Origin: Cladophialophora immunda
Taxonomy: Eukaryota > Ascomycota > Eurotiomycetes > Chaetothyriales > Herpotrichiellaceae
Assembly (NCBI RefSeq): GCF_000835495.1
Contig: NW_015622541.1
Span: 4,278,001 to 4,342,000 of the forward strand
Direction of reading: 5' to 3'
DNA length: 64,000 bases
Shown piece by piece: positions 56,320-64,000 of this stretch (position 1 is its first letter; every line of letters begins with the position of its first letter). The notes beneath the pieces were generated by a model that saw nothing but the letters and a program-made list of their open reading frames with translations, had not been told where the DNA came from and made no database searches. A program made the position numbers and the translations under genes.

Positions 56320-56852
56320 GTCACGGAGAGAGAGGGAAAGAAAACTGGAAAGGAAGGCCCGAGCGCTTTTTATCGCAATCGAGGAACGGTTTCTCAAAAG
56401 CCCGTCGGGACTTGGATCTTGGTCGCGTAGGTTTCAATGGTGGGCTGCAGGGCTGCTGGACAGTTGGTTGATGATGTGATCCGTCGCCGTGGGAAGATTC
56501 CTTCAACACCCCCCCACGCCGATGTTCCGCCAATGGCCTCCAACAGAGCGTACACCAAGCCCCGATTGCTTACCAAATCGTACAGCACCGATGGTGACAA
56601 GGTCGTTGATGTGTTTGGCAAGATGGCTCGCCAAAAGGATGACTGATCTAGCTGCAGCTGGCATCTGGGTTCCTTTTGGCTCAATAAAGGCACGCACAAC
56701 CAATTGATATCTGGTTTTGGTCACTGAATCTGCCAGAAGAGGCAGGTTAACATAACTCAAAGCGAGATTCACAGGGCCAAGAGTAACCACTATCTGATGC
56801 GAATTCGTTATTCAAGAAATTCCGATCCGAGGCTACACGAACAAACTCAAAT
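56320..56852. other. intergenic, tandem minus-strand genes
   Basis: Promoter of glutathione reductase and 3' flank of the enoyl-CoA hydratase gene. No other feature recognised. Confidence 0.4.
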
Positions 56853-57881
56853 CTACAGCTTGGGCTTGCCTCTTGGGTCTGGCCCCTTTTCGCCAATATC
56901 GATCTGTTCCCACCAGGGATATGCAGCTGGGGCATCCTGAGGCAACTGCCCGGTGAAGTTGACCGGTCTCTTCTCCAAGAAGCTCTGAACACCTTCAAGA
57001 TTGTCCTTGCTCCCAAACAAGCCGTGGATGACCTTGGAATCAAGAAGATGGGCACCCTCTGCACTGTCCGCTCCTCGGTACATAAGCTCCCTCATGAGCT
57101 TTGTCGAGACGGTCGATGTATTCTTTGCAACCTCATCCGCAAGCTCGAGTGCTCGAGCCAAGGTTGCCTCTGGCGTTGGACATAGCTCAGAGAAAAGAGT
57201 GCCAAACAGCGGGCTCTCTGCAGGATACACGGAGCCGGTCGTGGTCAAATGCAGGGCTCTGGAATGGCCAATCAACCGCGGGAGGAAGAAGGAGGAGCAG
57301 GCTTCCATGATGAGCCCTCGTCTACTGAACACGAAGCCAATCTTGGCTTTCGCATATGCGATTCGGATGCATGCTGGTAGGCACATGGTAATGCCGACAC
57401 CGACAGCCGCACCTTGGATGGCAGCGATGGTTGGCTTGGAACAGTGGTGGATTGCCAAAGAAGTTCTCCCTCCGCTGCGTGAACAGGTCAGCATTGGCCT
57501 TCGTATATTCAAGGGGCCTCCCTACCCATCTCTGTGATCTACATCACGTTCTGTTTTGGGATTCTTAACCTCGCCAGTTGTATCTTTTGCTCCCAAGAAT
57601 CCAATCTCCAGATCAGCTCCTGCGCAGAAGCTCCGTCCCGCACCGGTCAAGACAACTACCTTGACCCGTGGATCAATGTCGATGAGTTCGTAAACCCGTT
57701 CCATATCTTCCCGCATTTGATCGGTGAAGGCATTGTGTTTCTGCGGTCTATTTAATGTTATGATAAGCACCGGTGTAGGTGTTGGCGAGGATTCGGGGAC
57801 GTGAGAGACTTTGATCTGCTTGAGAGGAAGGGTAGCGTAGGAATCGGGGATCTGCAGAGGTGGGTGAGGTCTGGGAGGCAT
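56853..57881 (-). CDS. enoyl-CoA hydratase/isomerase family protein
   Basis: Two exons (57526-57881, 56853-57474), 325 residues. The crotonase fold shows both oxyanion-hole segments: GAGRSFCAGADL and QGAAVGVG. The segment SRRGLIMEACSSFFLPRLIG holds the Glu typical of delta3,delta2-enoyl-CoA isomerases and of some hydratases. The C terminus is P-K-L, a variant of the peroxisomal PTS1 signal, which suggests peroxisomal beta-oxidation. The first exon carries a Pro-rich N terminus. The exact reaction (hydratase, isomerase) cannot be decided from sequence alone. Confidence 0.92.
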
Positions 57882-60800
57882 TTTGGATGAGACGACCAGG
57901 CGCGTGGAGTTGTGGATGGCAGAAAGTGGGAGGAATACACAGAGATGTCAAGATGTCTTCGGTATCCTTCTCGTTGGGTTTTTGGACATGTCGAGTATTT
58001 GGTTTCGATCAGTTACCCTCGGCTTAAGCTCACAGCTCACACCGCGGCTCCTAGGTACTTGGTGGACTTGGAGAGCTCATGCGGGGGGTTAACCGGCGGC
58101 TTGGGCCTCTCTCGGTCACGGTAGCAGCAGGCTGCATTCTCGATGAAGCCGAAATCTTCGCTATATCGGGTCAGGCCCCTAATAGGCATTCCGGTGGTTG
58201 TCGTGGTCGGTTGTCCATGGGAGCTGCGTCGAACGAGCAGTGTTAGCTTGATGATGCTTGCCTGCCTTCGTTGAGAGCACACCGCTCGTCATGGAGGGTG
58301 GCTGGAGGGTTTGACGCAGGACGGTGGCCCGAGAGTTGGGGATGTCATGCTATGCCTGCGGTTGCATCTTTGGTAAGGCTAAGCCTAGGCGGATGGTGAA
58401 CTCGTCAGTGCTGTAGTTGTGCTAAGTATCTGTGATCTTTGTGTCGATGGAAGAGCTTGAAGCTCTCTGATGTAGGTGGTCTTTTAGCTAGATACACACG
58501 AACTACGAACTTCCGATCTGCCTGCGGCCAGCCAAAACATGCATAAACAATCCCTTCGCACCTAGTTGTGAACATCACATCAACGGATTTGATTCGAAGA
58601 CCTTGCTGATCGCTCCTCAGAGCTTACAGTTGTTAATTACTCTGCGTTCACTTCTCAACAATACGTGCAACATTCTCAACAATTGGCAGCGCTCCAGGGC
58701 TGTTTGTTGCTGACACCCATCACCAACTCCCTTTTCAGTTTCAATTTCCTCCGTCTGCCCAAGCGTGATTCTACTTCACAATCCAGTCCAGAAAAATCTC
58801 TCTTCTCCAAAGCTTTGCTCAAGGCAAATGGACAATGATGAAAAGGATGGAAGGAGCCAAAAAATACGCGGATAAGAGCCCCGAAGGACACTTAATGGCG
58901 ACATCCACCGCGATGTGCAATGCAGGGACACCGCCATAGCAAACCCACTTCTTGAGCTAGGTTGCTCCCACAAGGTCTATCATCATGTTAGCCATTTGCA
59001 TTGTCATCATAGTTAGGGGGTGGTTTAGGGAGAACGCACAAGTATGACTTTTTTCAAAGGGGACTGGGGGAAGCAAGGTATTTAAGCAAAAATTCTCGCC
59101 AAGCCTCCCCCCTGTCAGTATCGCCCATGCACTGCAGTCATCATCACGCTAAAAGCCCAAGACTCACTAACAACTGACCCTTTGCTAGCGCCTGTATTCG
59201 CTGCTATGGACATTCACGCCTCATTTCTCGAATTCCCCCTCCCATGTGATGCCTTTCTTGAATATTATTGCTGTTGCAGCTTTCGATGAGGCGGAAGCTC
59301 AGTCTTGGGACAGATTCCTTACTTTTTCTTACCTTTACGTACTCAATGCACTACAAAGTCCTTGTGCTTGCATTTCTCGTGGCACGTTCCTCCTGAATGC
59401 CAATCTCCGATGTGGACACCGCGGGGGATTAGTATGGATCAAGCAGGCAGGCAGATCACCTTCAGACGAGTTCTCATTCCCGTCGGATCCTCGAAATACT
59501 ACTACGAGGGACTTTGGGGACAGCAGCGAACTTATTCGTACATAGGTCATTGGCTCCAACTCCACCACGTTTCAAGTGTTGCAGCATGACCAGCGTCAGC
59601 ACAGGACACTTCAAGAAGTCGGTTGGCGGGATTCTTCAGCGGCAGGATCCAATACTGGCTGTCGACTCGGCGTGCCTTTGGGGGGCGGCACCGCGATGAC
59701 AAATTGAGACCTCTGGGAGGTGTCCGTGACTATGAGAGGAATAATGCGACGGCACCGGGATGCAGATAACACGGTAATGGTATACCAGACTCTACCGTGG
59801 AGTGAGAGTATCTTTGCGTGGAATTCTCAAAATTCCAGGACATCGCCTGCAAAACGGCTTTCGGACTGTCAGCGTGACAAAAGCAAATTACAGAAAACAG
59901 AGACCAAGGTAACGATGCTCTCTTCCCCTCGAAAGCTTTGCACAGACAAACGCATTGATAAAGAGCCAACCCGATTCTGTGACGAAGATGTTGAGTATAT
60001 GGTGTACGACTCCAAATGTCTCGAGCGCACCGGCGCAGCAGACAGCCAACATGAAGGAGGGTACCCATTCTCTTGCAAAGGTAATGGGCCATCACTCTTG
60101 CCTTCACACCGACCAACTAAGAGTCCAGCTACCAATGGGTGGCTCTCAAGGTTTGTTGAAAGAGATTCTCCGTATCATGAAAGTCAGGCTCTGGCGCAGC
60201 TGAAGAACAGGCACAACAGGGATTCCACACGATGATCTGGGTAAAAATAATCCGGTTAGCAGCCTCCTCGCTTCTTGGCTGATGAGAACACAAATGAAAA
60301 GACATCTCGGAGACACTTGCGATGCATCGATTGTTCCACAATTGTATCGGCGTTCATTTACCCAACATTCATTGAGCACGATAGTTCTTCAGTCACACGA
60401 TATGAAAAGAGAACAGACCCTGTTCCCTCTTCGCATAATCTCTCGGAGCCGTCTCGATTCATCCTTCGGTATTGCCCACGGCCGCTGCCTCCAATCAGTC
60501 GGTGACTTCTCATCTGCTGGAGCTGTGAAGAGCATCCTGAGCAGGTGATAGCATTGCTTTCAGGGTCCTAGTAGAGAGTCTCACTGTCGGTATTAGGCAC
60601 CCTAAGCCACTATTAGTCCCAGCTTGCTGCCAGTGGTTATGACGTAATGCCGTAAGTGGAATGTTTCCCGAGTCGCCTCCCGTTGTTGGACCGCGAATGG
60701 ATGGACCATGGACGCGACCTGTTACGTGTCTGTGACATGGCAATTCGCTGAAAGTGGCAAAGTACGCATCTATTCCAACTGCTACTCGTTCTGCCTATTC

Positions 60801-60937
60801 AATTCACGAGGGCACTCTTCTCTGATGCTGTCAAGATGACTTCCCTCTACCAGGGACAGTCATCACTCTGCGCACAGGGCTGAACACATACAGTTCTGCT
60901 TAGTGTCACCCTCTCGACAGGCAACGTTTGTCCTTGT
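57882..60937. other. long gene-poor stretch, 3 kb
   Basis: No recognised gene. The best frame is 59732-60235 on the plus strand (167 codons from ATG, Ser/Arg/Lys-rich, no domain), but the antisense frame is also open and its composition is unremarkable; confidence in a real gene is about 0.15. No tRNA, repeat or transposase motif noticed. Confidence 0.4.
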
Positions 60938-62578
60938 ATGAACTGTATACGATTCACCGAGTGCGCACGGTATAAAATGGCTCCTGGATCCAATTCTCAG
61001 TTGAGCGAATCGTGGGTGGTTGAGGACGACGGTGACGAGAGGATCAGTTGGGACGAACGTTCTGCAGAGTCGGAGCTGGACGAAGAACCAAAGGTTGCAG
61101 TCCAAAACGAGCACGAACCCAAGGTGACCAGAGTTATTCCGCAGAGACGCAAGTCTCCCAGACTGTCCACGCCGACAGCACCAGAACCAGAGTTCATTAT
61201 GCCATCCTTGGCAACCAGTGTCGCGCCTTCAGAGAAGATTGTGCGGAGAGGGAAACCGTCGGTCACGGCCAAGGTGCTTTCATCAAAGCAGCAGACAGCA
61301 CAAGTCCGCTCAAGTCGAATGAATCAAACACAAGCGGCCAACACAACGACTTCGCCGGTGGCGGACAAGATAGTCCTGGTGCTGGTGCATGCTGCGGAAT
61401 GGCTGCTCGATATCCTAGGGCAGACGCTGAAGACCTTGAAGCGGCCCATCTCTTGGCTGCTCGCGGCATATCTCTTTTTCGGCATATTGATGCTTTTGCA
61501 AAACCTCCTGACCACCTCCATCTATACGGCGCTATCCCCTATATGTCGCATTCCCGGCGTGTCTCTTCTCAATCTTCCACTCTGTCAGTTTGCTTCATCC
61601 AACAATGACAAACCGACTCTCCCTGATGGGGCTTCTGCGCCCGTCGAGTTCGACGCCCTCATGAAGACGCAATCCCACTTCGAAGAGATCTTGTCTGAAT
61701 CTGCGGCCGGTGTTGCTTTGCCTCTGGACATGAAACGATCCGAGACTTCGATTCGCGATCTGCGGCAGATTGTGCGGTACTCGCAGCTCGCCTCCCGCAA
61801 CGAAATGGTTCTCGAATTCGACGGGTTCATCGAGACCGCTCGCATAGCATCATACGACCTCCAGAAATTCAATTCGCACGTCGGCCGCGGTGTGGACATT
61901 GTTCTGAGCACAGCGCGTTGGACGCAACGGGTGCTCGATGACATGGCAGTCAAGCAATCTTCTCGAGGCATCATCCCGGGTTTCATACAAGACAAGCTTC
62001 TGGCTCCTTTCAAGCCGATACAATTCACCGAAGCAAGGCTCCTCGACCAATATATCTCTCACACGCGGATAGTATCCGAAGAGATCGAGCGTTTGATCGA
62101 AGAGGCCCAAGCTTTACTTTTGGTCCTGCAGAACCTCGAAGATCGACTCGACGTGATCCACGCGATCGCATTACGCGACAACATCGCCGCCCAGGCTGGC
62201 AAGGATGAGATCCTCTCGCATCTCTGGACCCTGCTGGGCGGCAATCGGGCCAAGTTGGGCAAGTACAACAACCAACTGACACTTCTAAGACAAGTGGGCC
62301 AGTATCGGAAAGTTGCATGGGCGCATGTTTCAGCTACGATCCTTAAGCTGCAGGCCATGGGTGCAGAGCTGGAGGAGCTACGTACGAGGGTGTCAAGTGC
62401 CGAAGTACTAAGAGGGCACAAGGAGATCCCGCTCGCGGTGCATGTAGAGAACATAAGGTTGGGAGTGCAGCGGCTCGAGGAGGGCAGGGAGAAGGCCAGG
62501 CGGCTTGAGCAGAGCCATGTGAGAAGGGTTATCGAAGGGGCGGACCAAGGGAATGTCATGGCGTTAGGACAGGCTTGA
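60938..62578 (+). CDS. single-pass membrane protein, conserved-looking, unknown function
   Basis: Intronless, 546 residues (533 if ATG 60977, MAPGSN, is used; the first 13 codons look like leader). Residues 1-135 are acidic to basic and disordered. An amphipathic helix (VLVLVHAAEWLLDILGQTL) precedes one clear transmembrane segment near residues 170-195 (SWLLAAYLFFGILMLLQN). The rest is a helical, coiled-coil-rich domain with Leu/Glu/Arg repeats (EEIERLIEEAQALLLVLQNLEDRL). Topology resembles inner-nuclear-membrane or ER proteins of filamentous fungi, but I recognise no family. Convergent with SNU13. Confidence 0.8.
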   Translation: MNCIRFTECARYKMAPGSNSQLSESWVVEDDGDERISWDERSAESELDEEPKVAVQNEHEPKVTRVIPQRRKSPRLSTPTAPEPEFIMPSLATSVAPSEKIVRRGKPSVTAKVLSSKQQTAQVRSSRMNQTQAANTTTSPVADKIVLVLVHAAEWLLDILGQTLKTLKRPISWLLAAYLFFGILMLLQNLLTTSIYTALSPICRIPGVSLLNLPLCQFASSNNDKPTLPDGASAPVEFDALMKTQSHFEEILSESAAGVALPLDMKRSETSIRDLRQIVRYSQLASRNEMVLEFDGFIETARIASYDLQKFNSHVGRGVDIVLSTARWTQRVLDDMAVKQSSRGIIPGFIQDKLLAPFKPIQFTEARLLDQYISHTRIVSEEIERLIEEAQALLLVLQNLEDRLDVIHAIALRDNIAAQAGKDEILSHLWTLLGGNRAKLGKYNNQLTLLRQVGQYRKVAWAHVSATILKLQAMGAELEELRTRVSSAEVLRGHKEIPLAVHVENIRLGVQRLEEGREKARRLEQSHVRRVIEGADQGNVMALGQA

Positions 62579-62964
62579 GGGCAGCGAACACTGTCAACGA
62601 TTGTAATGATTTGATTGCGTGCACATTCAGCGACAACAAGGTTGCAAGGGGACGGATAAGGATCGGTCGGATAATGTATCAAAGCAGGTATCACATGGCA
62701 GATGGTCTGGCCCTACTCGGTATACGAGTTGTGAATGCAGCTTTATTGTGTTGTGGTAGATTTTGTTTTTGCAGCCTCGTGTTCTCACACTCTTTGTGTC
62801 TCGTGTTTTGCAATGGAACGGGTTGCATATTACACCATTAGAGGTGGAATATGCCATGGCACCCAGCACTCATTCCCATTGTCGCACAGCACCCTTCGCA
62901 ACCCCATTACCTCCCAGTCCACAGAGTCACGCCTGTCCCATTTCCACTCCTCAACTCCTCCAAC
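62579..62964. other. convergent intergenic region
   Basis: 3' flanks of the membrane protein gene and SNU13. No feature besides likely polyadenylation sites. Confidence 0.4.
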
Positions 62965-63483
62965 CTAGATCATCAATCTCTCCACGCGGTTCTTCAACTC
63001 GCGGATTTGGGGCATCAAATCACTGGACTCGTTGGTCGTGATGCTCGCCGCAATAACCGCCCGCGAAACACCACAAGCTCTGCCCAGCGCCGTCTTGGAA
63101 TTAACATAGACATACGGCACGTTCTTGTCTTCGGCGAGGAGGGGAAGGTGCAGGAGAATCGCGAGCGGAGAAGTGTCGGCGGCCAGGACGATGAGCTCGG
63201 CGGTGCCGCGGTTGAGGGTTTTGGTTGCTGGTGCAGAACAGGGTCAGTATACCAGGAATGAGATCGGGGGAGGAAGCGGAGAAACTCACTTTCGTTTGCG
63301 CCTTTTCTCAGCTGGCGGTGGTGAGAGGCCTGCTGGACGGTGTCCCTGCAACCTCGAGTCAGCGCGGTGTTGTAAGGACAGCGGTGGAAGGCCTTCTGGC
63401 GAAGGAGAAGCAAAGACTTACAGAATCTTCTGCGACAGCGCTTCGTCGGCCAGAGGCCACGCAGCGCTCGGGTTGTCGGCCAT
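62965..63483 (-). CDS. SNU13: 15.5K/Snu13 snoRNP and U4/U6.U5 snRNP protein
   Basis: Three exons (63422-63483, 63290-63345, 62965-63227) give exactly 126 residues, the usual Snu13 length. The L7Ae fold is clear: the k-turn-binding RKGANE-TTKTLNRG (built across the second intron), [51 protein letters not shown]. The C-terminal end [13 protein letters not shown] is conserved. It binds kink-turns in U4 snRNA and box C/D snoRNAs in the nucleus/nucleolus. Start ATG 63483 gives [13 protein letters not shown], as usual. Confidence 0.97.
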
Positions 63484-63975
63484 TTTTGTGGTATGCGGGT
63501 TTGATATTTCGAAATTGTTCGATCGAGCGGGACGCAACACACTGGTTGCTGTGGGAGGATCGAAGTTTTCGGGAATTCGAGCTTGAAGGAGAGTTGTAGT
63601 CTAATAAACAAGCTTGTAGCAAAGGGTTCCTTGCGTTGGCTCGCCCTTTGCTTGTGCGGTGAAGAATGTCACACTGAACGACCCTGAGTGTTGGTGAGTC
63701 TATCAAAAAATTAATTCTCGGGGATCTTAAAAGTTTACGCGGAGGCACAGAAGAACTCGGCCGACTTTCCTTTGCGGGAGGCCGCCAAGTTGGAGCTTCC
63801 CCTTCGAACTCGACCTTCGAAACATCATCACCCATTTCCTGCTCAGCACTGAAAACCCATTCCATTCCTGCTCAAATCCATCATCGCCGTCAAGCTCTTT
63901 TCGCTTCGTCCGACTATCGCAGCACCTATTGATCGAATTAGGAGCTATCACGAGCGAATCAGGCAGCCAGTCAAG
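63484..63975. promoter_or_regulatory. bidirectional promoter, SNU13 / next gene
   Basis: 492 bp between SNU13 and a divergent start at 63976; both promoters must be here. No TATA box or duplicated motif is evident. Confidence 0.45.
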
Positions 63976-64000
63976 ATGTCTTCCGATCTCTGGTATGTGT
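63976..64000 (+). CDS. 5' end of next gene, cut by window edge
   Basis: ATG 63976 is in good context (TCAAGATGTC) and begins MSSDLW; a donor (gtatgtgt) follows after 63992, so the first exon seems to be 17 nt long. Too short to identify. Confidence 0.55.

Overview
The window is nuclear DNA of a filamentous ascomycete (Pezizomycotina). Nearly every gene is cut by short introns of about 42-70 nt with GT(A/G)NGT donors and CTNAY-like branch sites. Fungus-specific families dominate: Zn2Cys6 and C2H2/Fungal_trans regulators, O-methylsterigmatocystin-oxidoreductase-like P450, NmrA-like proteins and sugar-porter MFS. A chaetothyrialean or other eurotiomycete-like fungus is a plausible guess, but the sequence does not prove it. 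All products and splice sites were read by eye; no searches were run.

Region 1 (1-24.8 kb) is a compact cluster with alternating strands. It holds an alpha/beta hydrolase cut by the left edge, a C2H2 + Fungal_trans regulator, a P450, a SnoaL-like protein, an NmrA-like protein, two paralogous FAD monooxygenases flanking an O-methyltransferase-fold protein, a Zn2Cys6 regulator, a zinc alcohol dehydrogenase, an SDR, a lactonase-type metallo-beta-lactamase, a 3-hydroxyisobutyrate-dehydrogenase-like enzyme and a sugar-porter-type transporter. No PKS, NRPS, terpene cyclase or prenyltransferase is present. Either the core synthase lies left of the window, or this is a core-less oxidative modification/catabolic cluster that imports, hydroxylates, hydrolyses and dehydrogenates an aromatic or lactone substrate. 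The O-methyltransferase-like protein has Arg where the family has its catalytic His, which makes it the most intriguing member.

Region 2 (25-32 kb) has an HSL-type esterase, a type-B carboxylesterase and a regulator-like protein with no visible DNA-binding domain. Region 3 (32-37 kb) is gene-poor. It has a near-perfect 26-bp palindrome, a protein built of exact 66-bp (22-residue) coiled-coil repeats, and a cluster of five GGGTGA elements. Region 4 (37-44.5 kb) has an intronless aldehyde dehydrogenase, a second SnoaL-like protein with a hydrophobic N terminus, and a DHA1-type MFS exporter.

Region 5 (45.5-64 kb) is conserved core genome: a Tma17-like protein, the Vps34 PI3-kinase, the Smc5/6 subunit Nse4, an allantoate-permease-type MFS, glutathione reductase, an enoyl-CoA hydratase/isomerase, a single-pass membrane protein, Snu13 and the first codons of one more gene. 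The accessory-to-core boundary lies near 45 kb.
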